This document shows positions 1 to 9,027 of a stretch of 64,000 nt of DNA, piece by piece. Made by a program: the position numbers and the translations under genes. The stretch is from Shewanella fidelis ATCC BAA-318. GTDB lineage: Bacteria; Pseudomonadota; Gammaproteobacteria; Enterobacterales; Shewanellaceae. The stretch is from contig NZ_JADX01000011.1 in assembly GCF_000518605.1 (NCBI RefSeq), positions 62,001 to 126,000 on the forward strand. Direction: 5' to 3'. The notes under the pieces are model-generated. The model saw nothing but the letters and a program-made list of their open reading frames with translations. It did not search any database and had not been told where the DNA came from. The stretch's first letter is position 1; every line of letters starts with the position of its first letter.

Positions 1-810
1 GTAGCGGCTTGAAAGGATCTTTAAGTAACCGGTGCCTACCTCAATATTTTTAGCCGGATCATAAAGATATGCTGATGAAGGTGTGTGTTTATAGCCCTGA
101 ATGATACTGAAATAATCGCGGCCAGCGGTATTGGCCTTAATTTGCATCAAGCCTAGCGCATTGGAACGTGAGCGCGCCAATGGGTTAAACGAGCTCTCCG
201 TTTCGATAATCGCCATGATCAAATCTGTGCTAATACCATGTTTGCGACTGGCATTGCGGGCATAGTTAATATACTTATTACCTGCAATGGTAGTGTGCTC
301 TTTCACCATGTGGATCGCCACTTGAAAGCGCGAGTTACTGCGTTTGCTCTTACTGACTAAGTAATCGGCATAACGTGATGCACGCCATTCAAACTCAATG
401 GCTTTCCCGTCTCTATCGAGCACTTGCCCCCAAAAAAATGGTTTTTTCTTTTTACTGATTAAGCCAAAGTCTTCAGCGGTTTGTGCATCGATAACAGTTG
501 GATCAATTTGGGTTAATAGCACCTGCACCACAGCCTCTTTAAGCTGTGCTTTGGTGCGGGTTTCTACTAAGATCAAACCTCGTTTAAAGTCGACATAAGT
601 GGAGGCTTGTTCAGTGTCTTTATACACCAAAACCGATGGCACGATTGGTCTTGAGTAAGAGTCTTGCCCCTGATATTCCAGTAGCAGCGCTGCAACATCG
701 TCTTCGTAGTCGTTTAAGTCTAATGCACTACTAGCATTGGCGGAGCTTGCGAGTGTTATCGCAATTATGCTGCAGAAAATGATAACGAGTTGGCAGAGGT
801 ATTTAGACAT
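1..810 (-). CDS. MltC-like membrane-bound lytic murein transglycosylase, partial (3' end outside window)
   Basis: The minus strand reads from an ATG at 808-810 off the left edge. Residues 1-27 look like a signal peptide (hydrophobic LVIIFCSIIAITLA, then ASSANA as a likely signal peptidase I site); I see no lipobox, although E. coli MltC is a lipoprotein. A DUF3393-type N-terminal domain follows (SYSRPIVPSVLVYKD, YVDFKRGLILVETR), then the SLT catalytic domain with the ETESSFNP motif holding the catalytic Glu and NALGLMQIK. The family cleaves peptidoglycan glycan strands to 1,6-anhydro products in the periplasm. Family assignment is firm; MltC orthology is less certain because of the missing lipobox. 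Confidence 0.8.
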   Translation of the reverse strand, partial: MSKYLCQLVIIFCSIIAITLASSANASSALDLNDYEDDVAALLLEYQGQDSYSRPIVPSVLVYKDTEQASTYVDFKRGLILVETRTKAQLKEAVVQVLLTQIDPTVIDAQTAEDFGLISKKKKPFFWGQVLDRDGKAIEFEWRASRYADYLVSKSKRSNSRFQVAIHMVKEHTTIAGNKYINYARNASRKHGISTDLIMAIIETESSFNPLARSRSNALGLMQIKANTAGRDYFSIIQGYKHTPSSAYLYDPAKNIEVGTGYLKILSSRY

Positions 811-905
811 TTATCAGAGGGTTAGAGTTGGTGTTTTTTGATTATACAATGGTTGGGTATAACCCTCATAGTTGAGGATTAATTTTTCAAACTTTGATAG
901 AGCTA

Positions 906-1057
906 TCAGGCTACGCCTGAAGTCTATAGTTAGACTTCGTCTAACAACCAAAGTCGTGGGATTCCATCCCACATTTACGGCTAATCAAGCTCCGCTTGAT
1001 AAAGGTCGTGAGCTTCCAGCTCACACTCGGGCAAAAGGGGGACAACAGCTTCCCCCT
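906..1057. repeat. Array of six mini-hairpins, mostly 7-bp arms with 3-nt loops
   Basis: Six consecutive inverted repeats lie at 906-920, 929-945, 956-972, 984-1000, 1008-1024 and 1036-1057. Four of them have exactly 7-bp arms around a 3-nt loop (ttc or tcc), one has 6-bp arms around tac, and the last has 7-bp arms around 8 nt. Each hairpin has a different arm sequence, for example gtgggat/atcccac, atcaagc/gcttgat and gtgagct/agctcac. Centres are spaced 24-30 nt apart. Geometry is kept while sequence is not, unlike CRISPR or REP arrays. The function is unknown. Confidence 0.7.
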
Positions 1058-1275
1058 CTTGCATCACCCCAGCCGCCCCTACGAAGTTGTTGATCCTCAG
1101 TCATTTTCGAAAATCGCTATCGCCTCATATTCGCCATCCCTGGCTCACCTGAGGCTATCTCGGCATCCATGCCTCGCTCACGCGATTTACTTCAATGACC
1201 TCGGCAACTTCGATGGGGAATAGGTGCTTCCTGTTGCAATGGTGGGCAGCTATTACTGCCTTTTGATATTTAAGG

Positions 1276-1405
1276 CACCATAGCTAAATGATTGTGCTTT
1301 TCTAACCCAGTGCAGATGCGGCTTAGGCCTTTGATGGCATGGATGCCATCGCAGAGCGGTCAGGGATGACGTAAAGCGTGCCTAAGAAGTATCTGCACAT
1401 ACGCC
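1276..1405. repeat. 130-bp direct repeat, copy 1
   Basis: Matches 1508-1637 almost base for base (offset 232); similarity continues with divergence to about 1455. Inside is an imperfect 19-bp inverted repeat (1310-1328 with 1380-1398, 16 of 19 matching) enclosing a perfect hairpin at 1333-1350 (gatggcat/atgccatc). This looks like a structured interspersed repeat unit rather than coding sequence. Confidence 0.85.
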
Positions 1406-1507
1406 GACCGCAGGTCATTGGCTGCATCAGATGTAGAAAGTCACAACAGAGGTGATTAGATACGAAAAGCAGAAACAGTTAAGCTGCTGTGCTTAAACGG
1501 TTGAAGC

Positions 1508-1637
1508 CACCATAGCTAAATGATTGTGCTTTTCTAACCCCGTGTAGATGCGGCTTAGGCCTTTGATGGCATGGATGCCATCGCAGAGCGGTCAGGGATG
1601 ACGTAAAGCGTGCCTAAGAAGTATCTGCACATACGCC
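1508..1637. repeat. 130-bp direct repeat, copy 2
   Basis: Second copy of the unit at 1276-1405, with only a couple of substitutions and the same inner hairpin at 1565-1582. A diverged tail runs to about 1690. An open frame read on the minus strand across this copy has no support as a gene. Confidence 0.85.
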
Positions 1638-1788
1638 TGCTGCAAGCAATTAGCTGCATCTGATGCAGACAGTTACCTCTGAGGTAATTCGCAACATTGC
1701 TGCCCAAAGCCACACCAAAAAGGTAAACACTGAGACCAAACAGTATGCCCAAAACGATGAACATGCCTCATCGCTCAGGCATTGCCAA

Positions 1789-3015
1789 CTACTGGTGTAC
1801 TAAGTGACCATTCTTCACCACATCCACACATGAGGCCACACCATAAGTGTATGCTAGCTCTGCTGGTGTGCTGATATTCCACATGCAGAAATCGGCGCTC
1901 ATGCCGACCTCAATAACGCCGACCTTATCTTCAATACCCAAAGCCTTAGCTGCATTACTAGTCATGCCTGTTAGCGCTTCCTCTGGGGTTAAACGCAGTA
2001 AGGTACAGGCCATATTGAGCATCAATAGGCTTGAGCAAAGTGGCGATGAGCCGGGGTTGTAATCGCTGGCAACCACCATAGGCACCTTGTATTTGCGCAG
2101 TAAATCGATAGGCGGGTGTTGAGTTTCACGTAAAAAGTAAAATGCGCCGGGTAATAGCGTGGCGCAGGTGCCACTTTCGCTGAGGGCTTTTACGCCGTCT
2201 TCATCTAAGTATTCAATATGATCAACTGACTTGGCGCCTAGCTTGGCGGCCAGTGCTGAACCACCCATGTTAGATAACTGCTCTGCATGCAGCTTGATTT
2301 GCAGACCAGCGGCTTTAGCGGCTGCAAGTACACGTTCGGTTTGCTCAAGGTTAAAGGCGATATTTTCGCAAAACACATCCACAGCATCGGCAAGATCTTC
2401 AGCAATCACTTTAGGTAACATCTCGTTGATGACTAAGTCGACGTAGGCGTCACTATCATGTTTATATTCTGGTGGAATTGCGTGCGCGCCTAAGAAGGTG
2501 GTTTTTACATCTACATGGTGATGCTTGCCTAGTTCACGGGCAACCCGCAAAATCTTCAGCTCTGTGTCGATATCTAAGCCATAACCTGACTTGATTTCTA
2601 CCGTGGTAACTCCTTCTTTAGCGAGTGCGTTTAGACGTTGACGACCAAGCTCAAATAATTCTGCTTCATCGGCTTCACGACAGGCGTTGACGGTAGAAAT
2701 AATGCCACCGCCACTGCGGGCTATCTCTTCATAACTGGCACCGTTGAGGCGTAGTTCAAATTCATTAGCTCGATTGCCAGCAAACACTAAATGAGTGTGG
2801 GCATCAATAAGACCTGGGGTGATCCAACCGCCTTTACCTTTGTAAACTGGTGTGGCGAATACATCAAACTCAGGTAGCTCACTGCGTTTACCTACCCAAG
2901 CGATTTTACCGTCTTTAACCGCAAGAGCTGCGTCAGTAATTGCGCCGTAAGGCTCTGAAATATTTGGCGACATTGTAGCTATATTGATATCTATCCAGAC
3001 TTGATCCCACGACAT
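1789..3015 (-). CDS. hutI: Imidazolonepropionase HutI
   Basis: Third step of histidine degradation: hydrolyses 4-imidazolone-5-propanoate to N-formimidoyl-glutamate in the cytoplasm. It is an amidohydrolase-fold protein with the metal-binding HxH pair at about residues 73-75 ([12 protein letters not shown]) and LHAEQL further on. I place the start at the ATG at 3013-3015 (MSWDQVWI), giving the usual 408 residues; an AAGAGAA ribosome binding site lies just upstream on the minus strand, and the 13 extra codons of the longer frame look unlike the family. It is divergent from hutC with a palindromic operator between them, so repression by HutC is likely. Confidence 0.95.
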   Translation of the reverse strand: MSWDQVWIDINIATMSPNISEPYGAITDAALAVKDGKIAWVGKRSELPEFDVFATPVYKGKGGWITPGLIDAHTHLVFAGNRANEFELRLNGASYEEIARSGGGIISTVNACREADEAELFELGRQRLNALAKEGVTTVEIKSGYGLDIDTELKILRVARELGKHHHVDVKTTFLGAHAIPPEYKHDSDAYVDLVINEMLPKVIAEDLADAVDVFCENIAFNLEQTERVLAAAKAAGLQIKLHAEQLSNMGGSALAAKLGAKSVDHIEYLDEDGVKALSESGTCATLLPGAFYFLRETQHPPIDLLRKYKVPMVVASDYNPGSSPLCSSLLMLNMACTLLRLTPEEALTGMTSNAAKALGIEDKVGVIEVGMSADFCMWNISTPAELAYTYGVASCVDVVKNGHLVHQ

Positions 3016-3081
3016 GATGCAGTTCTCTTTTAAGTTGTTTTTTGTGGCAGCCAAATACTAACACTAAAAATAATTTGTGAG

Positions 3082-3113
3082 CTAGCTTGTATTTACTTGT
3101 ATATACAAGCTAG
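3082..3113. promoter_or_regulatory. Probable HutC operator between hutI and hutC
   Basis: A perfect 14-bp palindrome, cttgtatatacaag (3096-3109), sits inside a second inverted repeat with arms ctagcttgtat (3082-3092) and atacaagctag (3103-3113). The tgta-n2-taca core is the type of site bound by HutC-family GntR repressors. Its place in the divergent hutI/hutC gap fits control of both directions. Confidence 0.75.
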
Positions 3114-3178
3114 GATTGTAGCCGAGTTTTTAAGCAAGTAAATAGTCAGTGACAAGTTTAGCGGTAACGGGATGGCCA

Positions 3179-3883
3179 ATGGCGAAGCCAAAGTTTGAAG
3201 AAATTAAGCAATATATTTTAGCGCAAATTGAGTCTGGCGAGTGGGCAGAAGACAGCCGGGTGCCATCAGAAAATCAACTTGCTGAGTTGTTTAGTTGTAG
3301 CCGCATGACGGCACGCCGTGCGTTAACTGAGTTAACTGAATCAGGTGTACTAGAGCGTTCTCAAGGTTTGGGGACTTTTGTTGCAGGCTTAAAGTCGCAG
3401 TCCTCAATGATGGCAATTCGTAATATTGCCGATGAGATAAAAGATCGTGGTCATGGTTATAGCGTGCAGCAAGTGCTGCTGACGCAAACAGTCGCAACGG
3501 GGGCTATTGCCATTGCACTGGGGCTTGAAGAGGGCAGCCAAGTGTTTCAGTCGGTATTAGTGCATTGTGAGCAAGGCACACCACTGCAGTTAGAGGAACG
3601 CTTCGTCAATCCAAAGTTAGTACCTGAATATTTAGCGCAAGATTTTACCAAGCAAACTCCACATGAATACCTGTCGATGGTGGCGCCGCTTACCGAAGCT
3701 AAGCACACCATTGAGGCCAAAATGGCAGATGTAGCGCAGCTGGCACTACTTGAAATCGCCGCGGTTGAGCCCTGTTTACAAATTACCCGCCGTACTTGGT
3801 CACGCCAAGGTGTGGTGAGTTTTGCACGTCTTGTGCACCCAGGCAGTCGCTTCAGATTAGGTGGTCACCTGACGTTTAGCTAA
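3179..3883 (+). CDS. hutC: Histidine utilization repressor HutC (GntR family)
   Basis: GntR-type winged helix at the N terminus (VPSENQLAELFSCSRMTARR is the DNA-reading part), then a UTRA effector domain. HutC proteins repress hut genes and are induced by urocanate. The frame is open from a GTG at 3149, but the ATG at 3179 (MAKPKFEEIKQYI) matches where the family begins, giving 234 residues. Neither start has a strong Shine-Dalgarno. It is the first gene of hutC-hutU-hutH and lies next to the palindromic operator, so it probably represses itself too. The last codons overlap a hairpin. Confidence 0.92.
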   Translation: MAKPKFEEIKQYILAQIESGEWAEDSRVPSENQLAELFSCSRMTARRALTELTESGVLERSQGLGTFVAGLKSQSSMMAIRNIADEIKDRGHGYSVQQVLLTQTVATGAIAIALGLEEGSQVFQSVLVHCEQGTPLQLEERFVNPKLVPEYLAQDFTKQTPHEYLSMVAPLTEAKHTIEAKMADVAQLALLEIAAVEPCLQITRRTWSRQGVVSFARLVHPGSRFRLGGHLTFS

Positions 3884-3889
3884 CGTCAG
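3869..3889 (+). promoter_or_regulatory. Hairpin across the hutC stop codon
   Basis: Perfect 8-bp arms ctgacgtt and aacgtcag flank a 5-nt loop and include the TAA stop of hutC. No U-tract follows, so it is not a standard terminator. It may mark an mRNA-processing or stability boundary between repressor and enzyme genes. Confidence 0.4.
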
Positions 3890-3978
3890 TTGTGCACAGC
3901 TCATAGAGCAAAGCAGTAAATATAAAAGCTTTACAAGCAGATAAGAAACATAAAAACAAATTGAACGAGGTAGTACCG

Positions 3979-5643
3979 ATGGATAAGAGACACGATCCGA
4001 GCCGCCGCATTATCGCGCCGACAGGAACTGAGCTTAGCTGTAAAAGCTGGTTGACCGAAGCCCCGCTGCGCATGTTGATGAACAACTTGCACCCAGATGT
4101 GGCTGAGCGTCCTGAAGACTTAGTGGTTTACGGTGGTATTGGCCGTGCAGCCCGAGATTGGGAATGCTACGACAAAATCGTTGAAGTATTACAACGCCTT
4201 GAAGATGACGAAACCCTATTGGTGCAATCAGGTAAGCCGGTTGGGGTATTTAAAACCCACAATAATGCACCGCGAGTGATCATTGCTAACTCAAACCTAG
4301 TGCCACATTGGGCCAACTGGGAACACTTTAATGAGTTAGATAAAAAAGGCTTGGCCATGTATGGCCAGATGACCGCCGGTTCTTGGATCTACATTGGTTC
4401 GCAAGGCATTGTTCAAGGCACTTACGAGACATTTGTAGCGATGGCTAAGCAGCACTTTAATGGTGACGCTAGCGGTAAGTGGATCTTAACTGGCGGCTTA
4501 GGTGGCATGGGTGGCGCGCAACCACTTGCAGGCACTATGGCGGGTTATTCTGTACTGACTTGTGAAGTGGATGAAACTCGTATCGATTTCCGTTTGCGTA
4601 CTCGCTACGTCGATAAAAAAGCCAAATCTCTTGATGAAGCTCTCGCAATGATCGACGCAGCCAATAAGAGTGGCAAGCCAGTTTCAGTTGGCCTGTTAGC
4701 CAATGCTGCCGACGTATTTGCTGAGCTGGTGGAGCGTGGTATTACGCCAGATGTGGTGACTGACCAAACATCGGCGCATGACCCTCTGAACGGTTACCTC
4801 CCTCAAGGTTGGACGCTAGAACAAGCTATCGAGATGCGTAAAACTGACGAAGCGGCTGTGGTTAAGGCGGCTAAGCAGTCAATGGCGGTGCAAGTTAAGG
4901 CGATGCTAGCGCTGCAAGCTGCTGGCGCGGCGACAACCGATTACGGTAACAACATTCGCCAAATGGCATTTGAAGAAGGCGTTGAAAACGCATTTGATTT
5001 CCCAGGCTTCGTACCAGCTTATGTACGTCCACTGTTCTGTGAAGGTATTGGTCCATTCCGCTGGGCTGCGCTTTCTGGCGATCCTGAAGATATCTATAAA
5101 ACAGACGCTAAAGTTAAAGAGCTTATTCCTGATAATCCGCACCTACATAACTGGTTGGATATGGCGCGTGAGCGTATTGCTTTCCAAGGTTTACCATCGC
5201 GGATCTGTTGGGTGGGCCTAAAAGACCGTGCACGTTTGGCGTTAGCCTTTAACGAAATGGTTAAAAATGGCGAGCTTTCTGCGCCAGTGGTTATCGGTCG
5301 TGACCACTTAGACTCTGGCTCTGTTGCCAGCCCTAACCGTGAAACTGAATCTATGCTCGATGGTTCTGATGCAGTATCAGATTGGCCATTAATGAACGCC
5401 CTGCTTAATACTGCAAGTGGTGCAACTTGGGTATCGTTGCATCATGGCGGTGGTGTAGGTATGGGCTTTAGTCAGCACTCAGGTGTAGTGATTGTGGCTG
5501 ACGGTACAGATGACGCGGCAGCGCGCTTAGGCCGTGTATTGTGGAACGACCCTGCAACTGGCGTAATGCGTCATGCTGATGCGGGTTACGATATCGCGAA
5601 GAATTGTGCAAAAGAGCAGGGTCTAGACCTGCCAATGCTATAA
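3979..5643 (+). CDS. hutU: Urocanate hydratase HutU
   Basis: Second step of histidine degradation: converts urocanate to 4-imidazolone-5-propanoate with tightly bound NAD+. The protein carries the glycine-rich [14 protein letters not shown] segment near residue 172 and the C-terminal [16 protein letters not shown] region typical of urocanase. I choose the ATG at 3979 ([10 protein letters not shown], 554 residues) because an ACGAGG ribosome binding site lies 7-12 bases upstream; the longer frame would begin at a TTG overlapping that site. It lies 95 bases after hutC and 40 before hutH, in one operon. Confidence 0.96.
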   Translation: MDKRHDPSRRIIAPTGTELSCKSWLTEAPLRMLMNNLHPDVAERPEDLVVYGGIGRAARDWECYDKIVEVLQRLEDDETLLVQSGKPVGVFKTHNNAPRVIIANSNLVPHWANWEHFNELDKKGLAMYGQMTAGSWIYIGSQGIVQGTYETFVAMAKQHFNGDASGKWILTGGLGGMGGAQPLAGTMAGYSVLTCEVDETRIDFRLRTRYVDKKAKSLDEALAMIDAANKSGKPVSVGLLANAADVFAELVERGITPDVVTDQTSAHDPLNGYLPQGWTLEQAIEMRKTDEAAVVKAAKQSMAVQVKAMLALQAAGAATTDYGNNIRQMAFEEGVENAFDFPGFVPAYVRPLFCEGIGPFRWAALSGDPEDIYKTDAKVKELIPDNPHLHNWLDMARERIAFQGLPSRICWVGLKDRARLALAFNEMVKNGELSAPVVIGRDHLDSGSVASPNRETESMLDGSDAVSDWPLMNALLNTASGATWVSLHHGGGVGMGFSQHSGVVIVADGTDDAAARLGRVLWNDPATGVMRHADAGYDIAKNCAKEQGLDLPML

Positions 5644-5683
5644 GCCGCTCATATTGAGCAGTATAACAATAAGAGGCATTTAA

Positions 5684-7216
5684 ATGAGTCATTTAGTATT
5701 AACTCCGGGTACCTTAACCCTTGCACAAATCCGTGATATTAGCCGCGGCAAAGTTACTCTAGAGCTAGCAGAAAGCGCAATTGCTGACATCAATACTAGC
5801 GCTGGCTTAGTGCAGCAAGTATTGGATGAAGGCCGCACAGTTTACGGCATCAACACAGGTTTTGGCTTACTGGCAAACACTAAGATTGCCGCTGATGATC
5901 TGCAACTGTTGCAGCGCTCAATCGTGCTGTCGCACGCAGCAGGTACTGGCCAATACATGCAAGACGCGACTGTGCGTTTGATGATGGTGTTGAAGATCAA
6001 CTCGCTAAGTCGTGGTTTCTCTGGCATTCGTTTAGAGGTGATCAACTTCCTTATCGCCTTGGTTAACGCGGGTGTTTACCCATGCGTACCAGAGAAAGGT
6101 TCAGTAGGTGCATCGGGCGACTTAGCGCCGTTATCACACATGTGTTTGCCGCTGCTTGGCGAAGGTGAGATGAGCTATCAAGGCGAGATTATCTCGGCGG
6201 CAGAAGGTCTGCAAATCGCAGGGCTTAAGCCAATTGAGTTAGCTGCAAAAGAAGGCTTAGCCTTACTTAACGGTACTCAAGCATCAACGGCGCTAGCACT
6301 TGAGGGCTTGTTTAACGCAGAAGATCTATTTGCAGCAAGCTCGGTGATCGGTGCTATGAGCGTTGAAGCGGCAATGGGCAGTCGTAGCCCGTTTGACCCG
6401 CGTATTCATGCGGCTCGCGGTCAGAAAGGTCAAATCGATTCCGCTGCTGTGTTCCGTCATTTACTCGGTGATGAGTCTGAGATCAGTTTAGATCACGTTA
6501 ACTGTGAAAAGGTGCAAGATCCTTACTCATTACGCTGTCAGCCACAAGTACTGGGTGCATGTTTGACTCAAATTCGTCACGCGGCAGAGGTGCTACAAAC
6601 TGAAGCTAACGGCGTAACCGATAATCCATTAGTGTTCCAAGATACTGGCGACATTATCTCTGGCGGTAACTTCCATGCAGAGCCAGTTGCTATGGCAGCT
6701 GATAACTTGGCGATTGCGATTGCTGAGCTAGGTTCTATTGCCGAGCGTCGTATTGCGCTGCTTATCGACTCAAATCTATCTAAACTGCCACCATTCTTGG
6801 TTGAAAATGGCGGAGTAAACTCAGGCTTTATGATTGCGCAGGTAACTGCTGCTGCATTGGCTTCTGAGAATAAAACTTACGCTCATCCTGCATCGGTAGA
6901 CAGCTTACCTACATCGGCTAACCAAGAAGATCATGTGTCTATGGCTACCTTCGCGGCGCGCCGTTTGCGTGATATGTCTGAAAATACCCGTGGTGTATTG
7001 GCGGTTGAACTATTAGCTGCCGCGCAAGGACTAGATTTCCGTGCACCACTGCAACCAAGCAAAGCGGTTGCGCAGGCTAAAGCTGAGCTACGTGAGCTAG
7101 TCACTTACTACGATAAGGACCGTTTCTTCGGCCCTGATATCGAAGCGGCAACAGACTTGCTGCTGACTGCGAGTTACAACGCTTACCTGCCAGCAGATAT
7201 TCTGCCAAGCCTATAA
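5684..7216 (+). CDS. hutH: Histidine ammonia-lyase HutH
   Basis: First step of histidine degradation: removes ammonia from L-histidine to give urocanate. The Ala-Ser-Gly triad that forms the MIO electrophile is at residues 143-145 ([15 protein letters not shown]), and the length of 510 is normal for the family. An AAGAGG ribosome binding site precedes the ATG. It is last in hutC-hutU-hutH and is followed by a strong terminator at 7294-7318. Confidence 0.97.
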   Translation: MSHLVLTPGTLTLAQIRDISRGKVTLELAESAIADINTSAGLVQQVLDEGRTVYGINTGFGLLANTKIAADDLQLLQRSIVLSHAAGTGQYMQDATVRLMMVLKINSLSRGFSGIRLEVINFLIALVNAGVYPCVPEKGSVGASGDLAPLSHMCLPLLGEGEMSYQGEIISAAEGLQIAGLKPIELAAKEGLALLNGTQASTALALEGLFNAEDLFAASSVIGAMSVEAAMGSRSPFDPRIHAARGQKGQIDSAAVFRHLLGDESEISLDHVNCEKVQDPYSLRCQPQVLGACLTQIRHAAEVLQTEANGVTDNPLVFQDTGDIISGGNFHAEPVAMAADNLAIAIAELGSIAERRIALLIDSNLSKLPPFLVENGGVNSGFMIAQVTAAALASENKTYAHPASVDSLPTSANQEDHVSMATFAARRLRDMSENTRGVLAVELLAAAQGLDFRAPLQPSKAVAQAKAELRELVTYYDKDRFFGPDIEAATDLLLTASYNAYLPADILPSL

Positions 7217-7293
7217 GCTGACAATGAGTAAAGAGCCTTCAGCCTTGTCAGACTAAGCCCTCAGCCTAGTAAAACTGGGCTTTCGACTTAATC

Positions 7294-7318
7294 AAAGAGC
7301 CTGCGGGCTCTTTTTTTT
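7294..7318 (+). terminator. Rho-independent terminator after hutH
   Basis: Stem aaagagcc/gggctcttt with a short loop, followed by a run of eight T. It closes the hutCUH operon. Confidence 0.9.
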
Positions 7319-7669
7319 GGCCGTAGCTTATGCCAATCCACAACAGATCCTTATGCAGATGCATATGTCGATCTTTTTTGAGTCTAAAAATGTCGCTGTC
7401 TCAAAATAGCCTATCAGTAAATTTTATTTTAAAAATCGTCAATAGTCATATGTATAATATATTATCTAATGTTTTGTTGGTTCTGTTGTATATTGTTGTT
7501 ATTGTATTAATGTGTAATATCTTTTGCTGTCTTATGTGTAATTTGTTGCATGGTAAGATTTTATATCTGTTTAATAAGTTTGAATATGTTTACCTTGGCG
7601 GTGATTAATAGTGTTTACTATATGGTTAGTTATGAACGATTGCTAGCTAGAGTTATCGCAGGCAATAAA
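7319..7669. other. AT-rich intergenic stretch, no confident gene
   Basis: Between the hutH terminator and the next hairpin. From about 7420 to 7610 the DNA is much richer in A and T than its neighbours. A 92-codon frame (7330-7608) could encode a hydrophobic Cys-rich peptide, but no ribosome binding site precedes it or its internal ATG at 7450, so I do not call it. Confidence 0.5.
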
Positions 7670-7700
7670 AAAGCCAGCAGGGCTAACCTCTGCTGGCTTT
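7670..7700. terminator. Bidirectional terminator
   Basis: Stem aaagccagcag / ctgctggcttt around a short loop, with A-rich sequence on the left and T-containing sequence on the right. It lies just beyond the stop of the minus-strand DUF3157 gene and most likely ends that transcript. Confidence 0.8.
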
Positions 7701-7725
7701 AATAAGAGTTAATTTTTTTAAGCAG

Positions 7726-8376
7726 TTACATACGTGACTTCATTTCGCCTATTTTTAAGCTCATTAGCTGTTTAGTCCATTGGGATTTGTCGATCCCTTC
7801 GATCCAAAATACGCGGCTGTCACGGGTTTGTCCCCTGCGTAAATAGGTGTCAGGCATTCTAAAAATGGCTTGCCAGACTTTGATATCTTCTTTTTTGATT
7901 AGTGCACCAGAGTCAGCAAAGAGGCTGACCTCTAATTCAACCATTACGTAGTGTTCAGGGCTATTACTGCTAAGCTCGAAGGTGAGTCCTAAGCGTCCAT
8001 CATCATCCCACTGACTATTAGCAAAGCTCACTTTGACACCGCTTTTTGCAGTTGATTTAAGTAATGCTGATTGCGCGATTGCACTTGAGGTTAGGGTTTC
8101 TGTTGTGGCCGCACTAACGGCTGGAGTGATGACTTCAGTTGCTGCAGCACTTGTTGAAGCTGCTGTGCCGACTGTGGCTGGCAGGGTCACTGGAACCGCT
8201 GTATCTGGTTGGCTTTGGCTTTCTAAGATTATGTATTCCCAGGTAAAATCGTCATTGAGTTTTACTTTGGCACCATTATCAAGGGTAATTCTTGCCACTT
8301 CATCGGCAAAAGCGGGGACTGATAATACTAAGATTGCGATTGAGGCATAGTTGCGAAGCATTTTATACATGAGCAT
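7726..8376 (-). CDS. DUF3157 family exported protein
   Basis: Begins with a signal peptide (hydrophobic residues about 9-22, cleavage after AFA), then the typical DUF3157 opening ARITLDNGAKVKLNDDFTWEY. A low-complexity Ala/Thr/Ser stretch (about residues 55-105) links to a C-terminal domain with hydrophobic beta-strand character. The protein is predicted periplasmic; no function is known for the family. ATG codons at residues 1, 3 and 6 are all possible; an AGG lies 9 nt before the third-residue ATG, so the real start may be 8370. It stands alone and ends at a bidirectional terminator. Confidence 0.8.
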   Translation of the reverse strand: MLMYKMLRNYASIAILVLSVPAFADEVARITLDNGAKVKLNDDFTWEYIILESQSQPDTAVPVTLPATVGTAASTSAAATEVITPAVSAATTETLTSSAIAQSALLKSTAKSGVKVSFANSQWDDDGRLGLTFELSSNSPEHYVMVELEVSLFADSGALIKKEDIKVWQAIFRMPDTYLRRGQTRDSRVFWIEGIDKSQWTKQLMSLKIGEMKSRM

Positions 8377-8659
8377 TAACCTGTTTAAGTTGATTGCCTT
8401 AGCATAGACAAACTAAGGTTGGATTAATACCTGTTAGATTCAGAATATTGTGATATGCAGTGTTTTAGTATGTGCTGCTACTTTTGCAAAGATAAACCAA
8501 TGTTTGCTGCAAAAGGGGAGAACACTCTTTTCGCTAAGTCGCGGCTTTGGGCAGTGGCTGATATCTGAGCTATCGATTACACTCGGCTGTCAATTTCAGT
8601 GGTAGCTTAAATCAAACATCTAAAGTATTAAGCTGTTCTAGTTGCTAAAGAAGGGATGC

Positions 8660-8902
8660 ATGAATTTACTAAAATGGACGATAGCTTCAGTTATTATTCT
8701 GCAAGTGTGTTTTGTTATTACTAATTTGATAATTGGGGCAAAAAAGGCTGCTGATTATAGTATTTCATGTCAGCATGTAGATAATCCGTTTTTCACTCAG
8801 CATAATTATGATGGTAATACACCTTTCACTTCCTTTAAAGCTGGGGAGTATCAGGCTGAAGGGGCAATGTTATATTGTCGTGGGTTTAATTATTTTAATT
8901 AA
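8660..8902 (+). CDS. Small hypothetical membrane-anchored protein
   Basis: An 80-residue protein from an ATG at 8660, preceded by AAGAAGGG at good spacing; an upstream TTG in frame is less likely. One hydrophobic segment (about residues 6-28) acts as a signal or membrane anchor, followed by a short extracytoplasmic part with two cysteines (SCQHV and YCRGF). I do not recognise a family. It is convergent with the alcohol dehydrogenase gene and shares its terminator. Confidence 0.55.
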   Translation: MNLLKWTIASVIILQVCFVITNLIIGAKKAADYSISCQHVDNPFFTQHNYDGNTPFTSFKAGEYQAEGAMLYCRGFNYFN

Positions 8903-8963
8903 TACTAATTGGTCGTTTTACAATTTATAGCATGGGATAAAAGTTTATCGCTAACTTTTATAA

Positions 8964-8992
8964 AAAAAGGGAAGACGATATCTTCCCTTTTT
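8964..8992. terminator. Bidirectional terminator between convergent genes
   Basis: Perfect 12-bp stem aaaaagggaaga / tcttcccttttt with a 5-nt loop, giving an A-run on one side and a T-run on the other. It serves the small gene at 8660 on the plus strand and the alcohol dehydrogenase gene on the minus strand. Confidence 0.9.
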
Positions 8993-9027
8993 ATGTTGCT
9001 ACATAATTTAATTGTGCTGACTAATGC

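Larger units (their letters stand above)
811..1788. other. Gene-free stretch rich in hairpins and repeats
   Basis: About 980 bases between the transglycosylase start and the hutI stop with no credible gene. Short open frames here translate hairpin DNA and have no ribosome binding site. The left part (906-1057) is a row of small hairpins, 1104-1175 has further short palindromes, and 1276-1690 holds two copies of a structured repeat. An accumulation site for non-coding repeats is the simplest reading. Confidence 0.7.

Noticed and set aside
906-1057. CRISPR array or integron attC sites
   Set aside because: No identical repeats or uniform spacers as in CRISPR, and no cassette genes or integrase with attC-like core sites.
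872-1223. Two short open frames
   Set aside because: They translate the mini-hairpin array; no ribosome site and the peptides reflect palindromic DNA.
1555-1764. Minus-strand open frame of 69 codons
   Set aside because: It runs across the second copy of the 130-bp repeat, with no ribosome site or family.
7330-7608. A 92-residue gene
   Set aside because: AT-rich DNA, no ribosome site, no recognised family; kept only as a low-interest finding.
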